Source of the DNA: SCGC-AAA076-P13 sp963926355
Lineage (GTDB): Bacteria; Pseudomonadota; Gammaproteobacteria; Magnimaribacterales; D2472
Direction of reading: 5' to 3'
DNA: 29,180 bases
NCBI GenBank assembly: GCA_963926355.1
Contig: CAWUWW010000014.1
Span: forward strand, 1 to 29,180
Shown here piece by piece: positions 1 through 7,874 of the stretch (the stretch's first letter is position 1; each line of letters opens with the position of its first letter). The notes under the pieces were generated by a model. It saw only the letters and a list, made by a program, of their open reading frames with translations. It was not told the origin of the DNA and did no database searches. Both the position numbers and the translations under genes were made by a program.

Positions 1-1
1 T

Positions 2-727
2 CTTAATTCCCATGACCTTCAAAAAGCGATAGCTAGTGACGACCGCACTCCAGCCAATGTGGCAAGAGATTCTTCAAGGCATCCAGAAGAAACTCTTTCA
101 TTTTTTGGAATTGAGCCAGAGATGACAGTTGTTGAACTATCTCCTGGTGGAGGATGGTATTCAGAAATACTGGCTAATTTTCTTCATAAGCCTGGCGTCC
201 TTATAGCTGCTCATTTTGATGCGAATTCAGAAAGAGCTTATTACAAAAGGAGTAGAGCAAATTTTGAAAAAAAGATTGAAAGCAATTCAATGTTTGATAA
301 TGTTGAGGTTGTTAACCTTAAATCAAAATTAGCAGATCCGGAAACCGTAGATGCAGTTTTAACTTTTCGTAATCTTCATAACTGGCTTGGCCAAGACATG
401 GATTTAATATTTGCTAATAGTTACAAAGCACTAAAAACAGGCGGAATACTTGGGGTTGTTGAGCATAGAGCTAAACCTGGAACAACTATGGCAGAAATGA
501 AGGAAAGTGGCTATGTTACCGAAGAGCACGCAATACAAATAGCTAAGAAACATGGCTTTGAGTTAGTTGCAAAATCTGATATTAACGCCAATCCAAAAGA
601 CTCAACAAACCATCCTGGTGGAGTATGGACCTTGCCTCCAAACCTAAGACTTAAAGAAGTTGATAGGCAAAAATACCTCGACATAGGAGAGAGCGATAGA
701 ATGACCCTCCTATTTATTAAATCTTAA
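2..727 (+). CDS. Class I SAM-dependent methyltransferase (COG4798-like), 5' partial
   Basis: The reading frame is open from base 2 and reads LNSHDLQKAIASDDRTPANV before the first possible internal start, a GTG at 59. Homologues of this predicted methyltransferase family (COG4798-like, recalled from memory) begin with a similar 'LxxALAxxxR...VARD..R.PxExL.F' lead, so the gene very probably starts left of the window and the GTG is internal. The SAM-binding motif I is VVELSPGGGWYSEIL, in the usual Rossmann position with a glycine-rich loop. An FRNLHNW segment and a late HPGGVW segment follow. The substrate of this family is not known to me. The gene ends 11 bp before the stop of the convergent nitroreductase gene, and no terminator is visible between them. 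Confidence 0.8.
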   Translation, partial: LNSHDLQKAIASDDRTPANVARDSSRHPEETLSFFGIEPEMTVVELSPGGGWYSEILANFLHKPGVLIAAHFDANSERAYYKRSRANFEKKIESNSMFDNVEVVNLKSKLADPETVDAVLTFRNLHNWLGQDMDLIFANSYKALKTGGILGVVEHRAKPGTTMAEMKESGYVTEEHAIQIAKKHGFELVAKSDINANPKDSTNHPGGVWTLPPNLRLKEVDRQKYLDIGESDRMTLLFIKS

Positions 728-738
728 AAGAGAGCTTA

Positions 739-1410
739 TTAAAAACCAACGTAGGTAAGTAGCTCGCTGTTATCAGCTCGAACTGAACGTACATCGTTAG
801 CTGCAAAGGTTTCGTCTGGGTATCCCATTGCAATACATATCATTATATTTTGATCGTCCGGAATATTGGCATGTTCTCTCACTATGTGAGATTGCATTAT
901 TCCCTGCCCATTGATGACGCACCCAATACCCCTTTCCCAAGCAGACAAGACAATGCCATAAGCCAACGAACCAAGACCAAAGTGAGTAATTCCTGCGGGT
1001 TCAAGATATTTATCGTAGGTCAGGACAAGTGAAACTGGAGCATCAAATTGACGAAAGCCTCGAAGCATCCAATCCATTCGCTTTTCTTTATCGTCTCTTT
1101 CTATGCCCATTGCCTCGAATAACTGGATTGCTACATCAATTTGTTTCCGTCTATGTTCTCCTTCGTACTCTTCTTTGTAAGCAAAATCACGAACATGCGG
1201 CTTACCAGCCATAGTCTCATCTACATTACCCTTTCTTATTTTATCAAGAACATCACCAGTAACTGCATGAATATGCCAAGTTTGAGTGTTATAGGATGAA
1301 GGGGCCCATTTAGCACCACTGATTATTTCTTCTATAACTTCTTTTGGGACAGGCTTATCCAAAAAACCACGAACACTTTTTCTTGATTCTGCAAATTCAC
1401 TAAATTTCAT
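739..1410 (-). CDS. Nitroreductase family protein (FMN-dependent)
   Basis: This 223-residue protein has the nitroreductase fold signature: an N-terminal 'SRKSVRGF..KPVPKEVIEEI' segment (residues 9-29), then AKWAPSSYNTQTW, where an Arg/Ser-rich loop binds the FMN phosphate. The central helix FGLGSLAYGIVLSAWERGIGC and the late IAMGYPDE motif are also typical. The length fits the family (about 200-230). Such enzymes are cytosolic flavoproteins that use NAD(P)H to reduce nitro groups, quinones or enones; the substrate cannot be read from sequence. The start at 1410 has only a weak purine stretch upstream. It lies 102 bp downstream of a co-directional CoA-transferase gene and shares its raised GC (about 46% in three sampled rows), so the two may have arrived together. 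Confidence 0.85.
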   Translation of the reverse strand: MKFSEFAESRKSVRGFLDKPVPKEVIEEIISGAKWAPSSYNTQTWHIHAVTGDVLDKIRKGNVDETMAGKPHVRDFAYKEEYEGEHRRKQIDVAIQLFEAMGIERDDKEKRMDWMLRGFRQFDAPVSLVLTYDKYLEPAGITHFGLGSLAYGIVLSAWERGIGCVINGQGIMQSHIVREHANIPDDQNIMICIAMGYPDETFAANDVRSVRADNSELLTYVGF

Positions 1411-1512
1411 AATGCTACTTTTTAAAAATTAATATGCATGAAAGTTTGCCATAGTTTTTTCAATTTATACATCCAATTTCTGTGCAAATTTCGTCAGATT
1501 ATATGGAATTTT

Positions 1513-2721
1513 TCACAACTTGGTTATGGCAACATGCCCCAAATCAATTAGATCATCAATTGACGAATCACTCCATCCCAATTCAATAAGAATATTACGA
1601 CTATGCTCGCCCAGTAACGGACTTGGCTCTGCTTGAGAGGTTGACTTGCCCTCAAAGAGAGCTGGTGGAGTAGGGGTTGTTAATTCTCCTAAAGCTTGCG
1701 TGACATAGGTTTCCAAAGCTCCAATAGCCTGTATTTGTTCACTAGCTTCTAAATGGTCCCGCTTTACGCAAGGTGCGCAGGGCACATCCGCTGCAACTAA
1801 TATTTCCATAGCCTTTTCAACACCTATATCTAAACGAGGATTCTTAATAACATAAGTAATGCTACTCATATTGGTCATCCTTAGCGGCATTGAAGCAAAA
1901 CTGCCTGTACCAGCTAATTCTGGATAGCCAAGCATTGGTAGAAGGGCCGCCCAGTGGTCATCTCTTAGTGGCGCGACTGCAACCCCGCCATCACTATAAT
2001 TAATGGTTTGAAAATAATCTGATCCAGGGGACATTTCAATTCTATCATCATCTTTTAATGTTCTATGCATCATCCCGTCTGGCCACATAAATGCAAGACA
2101 GGAATGGAGCATGGAAATATCAATATGCTGGCCTTCGCCGGTAGTAGCTCTTGCTAGTAGTGCAGCTGTAGCTGCTTGGCACACGGTATAGGCTGTCACT
2201 TTATCGCAGATAAATGTTCGTATAAAATCAAATTTACCATCATCTGGAGCCTGTAAATCAGTAAACCCTGCAAGACCTTGTATTACATGATCAAAGGCCG
2301 GAAGGTCTGCCATAGGCCCCTCAGTTCCAAAACCACTTACAGCTACATAGACTAACTTAGGATTTATTTCACGTAGCACGTCTGATCCAAGACCAATTCT
2401 ATCCATAACCCCAGGTCGATAGTTATGTAAAAGAACATCAGCACGAGCGACCAATTTCTTTACTGCCTCTATGCCAGCCTCCGACTTAAGATCAATGGCC
2501 AACGATCGTTTACCACGATTACAGTTATGAAAGAATCCAGAGACGCCATTTTTTTGGGTTCCCAATGGACGCATCTGATCACCATTAATAGGCGGCTCAA
2601 CTTTAATCACCTTGGCGCCTTGAGCTGCCATTGTCATAGCGGCGAGTGAGCATGTGATCATGTTAGATAGCTCAATAACCTCTAAGCCGGCAAGCGGATG
2701 ACTTGCTGTAGGAATATTCAT
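1513..2721 (-). CDS. CaiB/BaiF (family III) CoA-transferase
   Basis: The 402-residue product starts HPLAGLEVIELSN and continues with AQGAKVIKVEPP, the standard N-terminus of family III CoA-transferases. FHNCNRGKRSLAIDLK, the central VLLHNYRPGVMDRIGLG and VYVAVSGFGTEGP are further family hallmarks. The catalytic Asp is expected in the FDHVIQGLAG segment. These cytosolic enzymes move CoA between acyl-CoA and a free acid. An upstream ATG at 2760 would add 13 residues, but the ATG at 2721 is preceded by GAGGGGGG (2729-2736, minus strand) at 7 nt spacing and gives the normal family N-terminus, so 2721 is preferred. Base composition is unusual: three sampled rows give about 47% G+C against about 31% in three rows from the following plus-strand genes and the helicase. 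Acyl substrate unknown. Confidence 0.88.
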   Translation of the reverse strand: MNIPTASHPLAGLEVIELSNMITCSLAAMTMAAQGAKVIKVEPPINGDQMRPLGTQKNGVSGFFHNCNRGKRSLAIDLKSEAGIEAVKKLVARADVLLHNYRPGVMDRIGLGSDVLREINPKLVYVAVSGFGTEGPMADLPAFDHVIQGLAGFTDLQAPDDGKFDFIRTFICDKVTAYTVCQAATAALLARATTGEGQHIDISMLHSCLAFMWPDGMMHRTLKDDDRIEMSPGSDYFQTINYSDGGVAVAPLRDDHWAALLPMLGYPELAGTGSFASMPLRMTNMSSITYVIKNPRLDIGVEKAMEILVAADVPCAPCVKRDHLEASEQIQAIGALETYVTQALGELTTPTPPALFEGKSTSQAEPSPLLGEHSRNILIELGWSDSSIDDLIDLGHVAITKL

Positions 2722-2728
2722 TATGAGA

Positions 2729-2736
2729 CCCCCCTC
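2729..2736 (-). promoter_or_regulatory. Shine-Dalgarno site fixing the CoA-transferase start
   Basis: Read on the minus strand, GAGGGGGG lies 7 nt ahead of the ATG at 2721. The upstream in-frame ATG at 2760 has no such site, which decides the start. Confidence 0.7.
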
Positions 2737-2810
2737 ATTTGTTACTTTTAATATTAGCATATCAAGTTATTCAATAATCAGGATCCCCAACTAGCAATTC
2801 AAATGTGTTT

Positions 2811-2838
2811 TTTACTTACATGATGTAAAAATGATAAT
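2811..2838 (+). promoter_or_regulatory. Candidate sigma-70 promoter with operator-like palindrome for the SRPBCC gene
   Basis: TTTACT (2811-2816, 4 of 6 to TTGACA) and GATAAT (2833-2838, 5 of 6 to TATAAT) are separated by 16 bp. The predicted transcript start would fall near 2845, only a few bases before the ATG at 2848, so the mRNA may be leaderless or nearly so. The spacer holds the perfect 13-bp interrupted palindrome TTACATgATGTAA at 2816-2828, and a wider inverted repeat TTTTTAC/GTAAAAA (2809-2815, 2825-2831) shares the same axis. A dimeric regulator bound there would block the promoter. Promoter boxes alone are weak evidence in AT-rich DNA; the palindrome raises confidence. Confidence 0.4.
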
Positions 2839-2847
2839 ATTAAAACA

Positions 2848-3234
2848 ATGAAAACTCTTAAAGAAAAAATTACCTTTGAATCTTCTGCACAAGAGCTATG
2901 GAAAATTCTATCTGATGTAACTCGATGTGATTGGGTTCCAACAATAGATCAAATTCACCTTGAAGGAGATTGTAGAGTTTTCGAAATGGAGGGCATGGGA
3001 AAGGTGAAGGAACAAATTCTACTTCTAGATAATGAGGCTATGAAATTACAGTATTCAGCAATAGAAACACGCACCCCCCTTCAACATCATTTAGCGACAA
3101 TGCAAATATCTTCAGTTAGTAAAAATACCTGTCAGCTTGAATGGACTACAGAAATTGAGCCTGAATTATTTGCAGATGCTATTCATCAGGGAATGTTGAT
3201 ATCAATAGAAGGCATAAAAAAGGTTTTACTATAA
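2848..3234 (+). CDS. SRPBCC (START-like) superfamily protein
   Basis: The 128-residue protein has the look of a small SRPBCC/polyketide-cyclase-like fold: an N-terminal strand (KEKITFESSAQELWKILSDV) and then the DVTRCDWVPTI turn typical of these helix-grip proteins, in which the helix carries 'W..lsD...WvP.i'. Alternating strand segments follow, and the protein closes with a long C-terminal helix (from about residue 108, HQGMLISIEGIKKVLL). Such proteins bind a hydrophobic ligand in a deep cavity. No catalytic residues are diagnostic and the ligand is unknown. It sits 5 bp ahead of the ETHE1-like gene and the two probably share a transcript. No signal peptide, so cytosolic. Confidence 0.65.
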   Translation: MKTLKEKITFESSAQELWKILSDVTRCDWVPTIDQIHLEGDCRVFEMEGMGKVKEQILLLDNEAMKLQYSAIETRTPLQHHLATMQISSVSKNTCQLEWTTEIEPELFADAIHQGMLISIEGIKKVLL

Positions 3235-3239
3235 GAGCG

Positions 3240-3938
3240 ATGATGTTTAAGCAGTTATTTGATAAAGAATCATCAACCTATACTTATATTCTAGGGTCAA
3301 AAAAAGGTAATGCCCTAATAATTGATCCAGTTAAAGAAAACATTGAAACATACCAAAGATTATTGAAAGAATTAAATTTAAATTTAAGCCTTTCCCTTGA
3401 AACTCATACACACGCTGATCATATCTCCGGTTCAGGAATGTTGAATAAAATACATAATTCAAAAATATTAAGCTCTTTAGATAAGAAAGATCCAAGAGCG
3501 CATCAAATTAAAGATAATGAATTAATTTCATTAGATGAATTAAACATTAGATGTCTTCACACCCCAGGACATACAGACGATTCATATTGTTTTTTATTAG
3601 AATCTGTTAACCCCAATCTATTATTTTCTGGTGATACCCTTCTTATCGGAGGAACCGGAAGGTCAGATTTTCAAAATGGGTGTCCCTCAACTTTATTTGA
3701 ATCTATTACTCAAAAAATCTTTACTTTAGAAGGCGAAACTCTTGTTTACCCAGGTCATGACTATAATGGCTTAAAGGTTAGTAGCATCTATCAAGAGATA
3801 GAGCACAACCCAAGACTTGCTAATAAATCTAAAGAAGAGTTTATTGAGATTATGGGAGGCCTTAATCTTTCAGCTCCTAAAATAATAGACGTCGCAGTTC
3901 CCTTAAATAGAAATTTTGGGATGGCTGATAAAGAGTAA
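3240..3938 (+). CDS. MBL-fold persulfide dioxygenase-like protein (ETHE1 type)
   Basis: This metallo-beta-lactamase-fold protein of 232 residues carries HTHADH at residues 56-61 (the HxHxDH metal motif), a second metal His in LHTPGHT (H111) and GDTLLIGGTGRSDFQ (D132). The GGTGR-DFQ signature and the YPGHDYNG motif near residue 172 are characteristic of ETHE1 persulfide dioxygenases rather than glyoxalase II. The C-terminal 'EEFIEIMGGLNLSAPKIIDVAVP' also matches that family. ETHE1 enzymes use mononuclear iron and O2 to oxidise glutathione persulfide to sulfite, so a role in sulfide or thiol detoxification is likely. Two ATGs lie in tandem (3240 and 3243); either may be used. No rhodanese or SQR gene is nearby. 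Confidence 0.85.
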   Translation: MMFKQLFDKESSTYTYILGSKKGNALIIDPVKENIETYQRLLKELNLNLSLSLETHTHADHISGSGMLNKIHNSKILSSLDKKDPRAHQIKDNELISLDELNIRCLHTPGHTDDSYCFLLESVNPNLLFSGDTLLIGGTGRSDFQNGCPSTLFESITQKIFTLEGETLVYPGHDYNGLKVSSIYQEIEHNPRLANKSKEEFIEIMGGLNLSAPKIIDVAVPLNRNFGMADKE

Positions 3939-3994
3939 ATATTTTGATCCATATATCAACTTCATAAAATAAAGCTTATCTGTTATAAAAGGGA

Positions 3995-5152
3995 ATGATT
4001 TTAAATAAAGACCACCAAGCTATTCGTGATACTGTTTCCAGTTTCATTGAAAAAGAAATTAATCCATACACAGACCTATGGGAAGAAGAGGGAATTTTCC
4101 CCGCTCATGAGCTATTTAAAAAAATGGGATCACTCGGCCTTCTTGGTATATCAAGATCAGAAAAATTTGGAGGCATGGGCCTTGATTATAGTTACGAGAC
4201 GGTTTTTTCTGAAGAACTTGGCCTTATTAATAGCGGGGGTGTTGCAATGGCAATAGGAGTGCAGACTAATATGGCCACTCCTTCTCTAGCTACTCATGGT
4301 AGCGATGAACTAAGAAAAGATTTTCTTATGCCAGCAATAAGCGGCGACATGGTTTGCTCTATTGCGGTAAGTGAGCCTTCAGCAGGCTCCGATGTATCTG
4401 CAATAAAAACAACAGCAAAGAAAGACGGCGATGATTACATCATCAATGGCACTAAGATGTGGATTACTAATTCAACTCAAGCAGATTTTATTTGCTTATT
4501 AGCAAATACAGGAGAGGGAAATCCTCATACGAATAAATCATTAATTATTGTTCCTATGAACCTTCCCGGAATAAGTTTATCTGAAAGATTTAATAAGCTT
4601 GGAATGAGGTCTTCGGATACCGCCCAAATATTTTTTGATGATGTAAGAGTTCCTCAGCGATATTTAATAGGGCAAGAGGGCAATGGATTCCGCTACCAAA
4701 TGGAGCAATTTCAAGAAGAGAGAATTTATGGAGCAGCCGGCGCTTTAAAAATGCTTGAAAATGTCATTCAAAATACCATTGAATATACAAGCCAAAGACA
4801 GGCTTTTGGAAAATCTATACTTGATAATCAGGTAGTTCATTTTAGATTGGCTGAATTACAAACGGAAGTTGAGGCATTAAGAGCGCTTACTTACGGTGCT
4901 GTAGAGGGCTATATTAATGGCGAAGACGTCACCATGAAAGCCTCTATGGCTAAGCTAAAAGCTGGAAGGCTGGGAAGAGAGGTTACAGATAGCTGTCTAC
5001 AATATTGGGGAGGCATGGGATACATGTGGGATACCCCTATCTCAAGAGCATTTAGAGACGGGCGTCTGACTTCAATAGGGGGAGGAGCCGATGAGATAAT
5101 GCTTGGCATAATATGCAAGCATATGGGGACCCTGCCTAAAAGACAGACCTAG
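3995..5152 (+). CDS. Acyl-CoA dehydrogenase (AtuD-like subgroup)
   Basis: The 385-residue product is a full-length acyl-CoA dehydrogenase. It has an N-terminal helical domain, the FAD/substrate signature CSIAVSEPSAGSDVSAIKTTA with MWITNSTQADF, and the C-terminal FAD-binding helix QAFGKSILDNQVVHFRLAEL. The usual C-terminal 'YEGT' glutamate is replaced by IGGGADE. An EER sequence in FQEERIYGAAGAL lies where isovaleryl- and long-chain-type enzymes keep their catalytic Glu on helix G. From memory the GGGADEIMLGIICK tail resembles citronellyl-CoA dehydrogenase AtuD and relatives, which would mean branched or isoprenoid acyl-CoA, but this is not proven. GGGA just before the ATG is a close ribosome site. 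The TAG stop shares the palindrome CTAG (5149-5152) with the stop of the convergent helicase gene. Confidence 0.88.
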   Translation: MILNKDHQAIRDTVSSFIEKEINPYTDLWEEEGIFPAHELFKKMGSLGLLGISRSEKFGGMGLDYSYETVFSEELGLINSGGVAMAIGVQTNMATPSLATHGSDELRKDFLMPAISGDMVCSIAVSEPSAGSDVSAIKTTAKKDGDDYIINGTKMWITNSTQADFICLLANTGEGNPHTNKSLIIVPMNLPGISLSERFNKLGMRSSDTAQIFFDDVRVPQRYLIGQEGNGFRYQMEQFQEERIYGAAGALKMLENVIQNTIEYTSQRQAFGKSILDNQVVHFRLAELQTEVEALRALTYGAVEGYINGEDVTMKASMAKLKAGRLGREVTDSCLQYWGGMGYMWDTPISRAFRDGRLTSIGGGADEIMLGIICKHMGTLPKRQT

Positions 5153-6456
5153 GTAAAATTTTCTGCGTGAAAGTCTTTGATTGCAGAATCAACCAAAGCA
5201 TCTCGAACTTGAAGTTCTTGATATAAGTTTAAAGAATCTAATGTTTTACATCTGCTGAGAGCTACATAAGTTTGCCCTGTTGCAAAAGCCCCTTGGCCTA
5301 AATCTATAGAACAGCTTTCTAATGTTAAGCCCTGGGCCTTATGAATAGTTACTGCCCAACCAAGCTTTAAAGGGAATTGCTTAAAAGATGAAACAACCTC
5401 TTCTTCCATCTCATCATGGTACTCATCATAAACATACTTAACTTTATTCCATTCTTCTCTTTTAACTTTAAAAATATCTTTACCAACTTTAACCTTGATA
5501 ACCTTTCTATTTTTATCTGTGCAGTTTGTTACAACACCAACCGTGCCGTTGACCCATCTCCCCTCACTGTCATTTTTAATGAACATAACTTTAGAGTCTT
5601 TTTTAATTCTTAGAACGCGCGGCGCAGGCAGATCATTTTCATTTAACTCGCCATATTCTTCAGATTTTGCAGCAGTCGCAGGCCCTTCAATTAAATTTAA
5701 CATCTCCTCATTTATTTGCTCTGCCCTATACTTTCTTGTAGTAATGATCATAGAGGACTCATTTGAAAATTCAGGGTTATAGCAGGCCTTATTAATCTGA
5801 TTAATTGATTCTTCTAGATCATGACCTAACCGAATATTATTTAGTAATGAGTAAAAATTCTTATCTTCACTCTGCCTAAAAGAATAAGTAAGTTCAAAAA
5901 ATGAAGGGGATGCTATTTCTTTGTAGCTCGCAGCACTAAAAAAGTACACTGACTCATACTTCTCATCAATAGCATTAATTTCATGGTCTTTAACAACCGG
6001 GGGGAGCTGAAAGAGGTCACCGCAAGCCAATACATGAATACCACCAAATGGTTCTGAAGAATTTCGATGCACCTTTAATGTTTCTGATATGGCATCCAGC
6101 ATAGGCGCCCTAACCATAGATATTTCATCAATAATAAGAAGTTCTAATTTCTTTAATAGTTTTTTAAATCTAGGATCATTAGACTCTTGTATTACAGGGA
6201 AGGTATCAAAGCCAATACGAAAAGCTGAATTAATAGTACTCCCACCAATATTTAAAGCAGCAACGCCTGTGGGCGCAACTACCATTTTTTTAAGTGAGCA
6301 TTCATCCACAACTCTCTCGATAAGTGTTGTTTTACCAGTTCCTGCAGCTCCTGTTAGGTATATAAATTGTTGTTCGTCGTTATCTAGCAATTCAACAACT
6401 TGATCTAAAATTTTATCAAATGAATCAGCAGGATTTTCTATTTTTCTTTTTACCAT
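5149..6456 (-). CDS. Pif1-like superfamily 1B DNA helicase
   Basis: The 435-residue protein shows ordered SF1 helicase motifs. Walker A is GAAGTGKT (36-43), motif Ia is VVAPTGVAALNIGG (59-72), Walker B is IIDEIS (108-113), and motif III is GDLFQLPPV (146-154) preceded by EPFGGI, the Pif1-type arrangement. Motifs V and VI are near the C-terminus: AVTIHKAQGLTLESC and YVALSRCKTLDSL. Pif1 and RecD2 enzymes are 5'-3' helicases that unwind DNA forks, R-loops and G-quadruplexes. There are no N- or C-terminal extensions, so this is a minimal helicase. It is divergent from the monooxygenase gene (102 bp apart) and overlaps the acyl-CoA dehydrogenase stop by 4 bp. The partner system is unknown and the neighbours offer no clue. 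Confidence 0.85.
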   Translation of the reverse strand: MVKRKIENPADSFDKILDQVVELLDNDEQQFIYLTGAAGTGKTTLIERVVDECSLKKMVVAPTGVAALNIGGSTINSAFRIGFDTFPVIQESNDPRFKKLLKKLELLIIDEISMVRAPMLDAISETLKVHRNSSEPFGGIHVLACGDLFQLPPVVKDHEINAIDEKYESVYFFSAASYKEIASPSFFELTYSFRQSEDKNFYSLLNNIRLGHDLEESINQINKACYNPEFSNESSMIITTRKYRAEQINEEMLNLIEGPATAAKSEEYGELNENDLPAPRVLRIKKDSKVMFIKNDSEGRWVNGTVGVVTNCTDKNRKVIKVKVGKDIFKVKREEWNKVKYVYDEYHDEMEEEVVSSFKQFPLKLGWAVTIHKAQGLTLESCSIDLGQGAFATGQTYVALSRCKTLDSLNLYQELQVRDALVDSAIKDFHAENFT

Positions 6457-6558
6457 AAATGCAAACGATTGGGGTTTTTGTAGAGACTTGTTTTAATCTT
6501 TTTATCTAATTTAGATGTAAGATTATAAGCTAAACAGAATAGGGGATAACACTTACAT

Positions 6559-7851
6559 ATGAAAAAAGTAGCTATTATTGGCGCAGGGCCATCTGGAATT
6601 ACTGCAATAAAGAATTTTGCTGATCTTGATTTTGAAGTTACAGCTTTTGAAAGGTGTGAAGGAGTAGGAGGAAATTGGAGGTTTAATGATCCATCCGGGC
6701 ATTCGAGTGTTTTTGAAACGACCCATATAATAAGTTCAAAATATACTTCATATTATGAAGATTTTCCATTGCCTGAATCAGCCTCAGACTACCCCTCTCA
6801 TAAAGAGCTACTAAATTATTTTAATGGTTACGCTGATCATTTTGATATTAAAAAACTCATAAAATTTGGGACTGAAGTTGTTAGATGTAATCAGAGAGAA
6901 GATAATACGTGGCAGGTTGAGTGGAAAAAAATAAACTCAAATGAAACAACGGTAGATATTTTTGATGCTCTCGTCGTTTGCAATGGCCATCATCACAAAC
7001 CAAGGTATCCAGAATATCCAGGAGAATTCTCCGGAGAGCTCATTCACTCACACGACTTCAAATCAGCAGAGCCATATAGAGATAAGCGAGTTTTGGTTAT
7101 TGGAGGGGGCAATTCTGCTTGCGATGTTGCAGTTGAAACGGCAAGGATTTCAAAATCTACCGCTATAAGTTGGAGAAGAGGCTATTACTTAATACCAAAA
7201 TTTATGTACGGCTTACCGGTGGATGTTTTTGCTTTAAAAAGCAGATTACTCCCAGCATTTCTAAGAGAGCCTTTTACCAGAATGATGTTGCAAATCTTCC
7301 AGGGAAAAAATGAAGACATTGGTTTGCAGAAACCAGATCAAAGCTTATTTGAAACCCATCCTACAGTTAATTCTGAATTATATTATGCGGTAAGACACGG
7401 CAAGGTAAGGCCTCATAAAGAGATAGAAAGGTTTGAAGGAAATACAGTGCATTTCATTGACGGTGAAAAGGGTGAGTATGATGTGATCATTGCTTGCACA
7501 GGGTTCAAGATTAAACATACCTTTTTTGAAAAAGACTTTATAAATTACGAAGAGGGAAAGGTGCCTTTGTTGCATAGAATGATCCCGGCTGAAATTACTA
7601 ATCTTTACTTTATTGGATTATTTCAACCATTAGGGTGTATTTGGCCAGGCGCAGAACTACAATCAAAACTTGCAGCAAAGCACTTATCTGGAAAGTGGAA
7701 ACCTAAAAAAACAATAAAAGAACTAATTCAAGAAGAGCTAGCAAACCCAGATGTTAAGCAAATAGATACCCCAAGGCATACCATTACAGTGGATGATGCT
7801 TCTTTTAGAATCAGGCTAAAAAAAGAAATAAATAGAACGCAGAGCCTTTAA
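6559..7851 (+). CDS. Flavin-containing monooxygenase (FMO type)
   Basis: The protein (430 residues) has the FAD-binding GAGPSG (8-13), then ERCEGVGGNW typical of class B flavoprotein monooxygenases. The FMO fingerprint FxGxxxHxxxF appears as FSGELIHSHDF (157-167), and the NADPH Rossmann motif GGGNSA is at 182-187. The late IIACTGFKIKH is the usual 'ATG-like' linker. The final Phe of the fingerprint favours FMO (N- or S-oxygenation) over Baeyer-Villiger enzymes, which have Trp there. It is distinct from the bacterial trimethylamine monooxygenase Tmm as I remember its sequence, so no TMA role is claimed. No signal peptide. AGGGG about 15 nt before the ATG is a distant ribosome site. The methyltransferase gene follows 23 bp later. 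Confidence 0.85.
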   Translation: MKKVAIIGAGPSGITAIKNFADLDFEVTAFERCEGVGGNWRFNDPSGHSSVFETTHIISSKYTSYYEDFPLPESASDYPSHKELLNYFNGYADHFDIKKLIKFGTEVVRCNQREDNTWQVEWKKINSNETTVDIFDALVVCNGHHHKPRYPEYPGEFSGELIHSHDFKSAEPYRDKRVLVIGGGNSACDVAVETARISKSTAISWRRGYYLIPKFMYGLPVDVFALKSRLLPAFLREPFTRMMLQIFQGKNEDIGLQKPDQSLFETHPTVNSELYYAVRHGKVRPHKEIERFEGNTVHFIDGEKGEYDVIIACTGFKIKHTFFEKDFINYEEGKVPLLHRMIPAEITNLYFIGLFQPLGCIWPGAELQSKLAAKHLSGKWKPKKTIKELIQEELANPDVKQIDTPRHTITVDDASFRIRLKKEINRTQSL

Positions 7852-7874
7852 TTTAATACCCAAGAGATCATAGA

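Noticed and set aside
1411..1512. Promoter for the nitroreductase gene in the gap after the CoA-transferase gene
   Set aside because: Several TATA-like stretches exist, but none pairs with a -35 at 15-19 bp, so no boxes are claimed.
6089..6403. 104-codon plus-strand frame opposite the helicase gene
   Set aside because: It is antisense to conserved helicase motifs, has no ribosome site, and its composition mirrors the true frame.
6559..7851. Trimethylamine monooxygenase (Tmm) linked to the DUF3445 N-demethylase
   Set aside because: The FMO sequence differs from Tmm as I recall it, the genes are about 6 kb apart, and no TMAO demethylase or dimethylamine-oxidising partner subunits are present.
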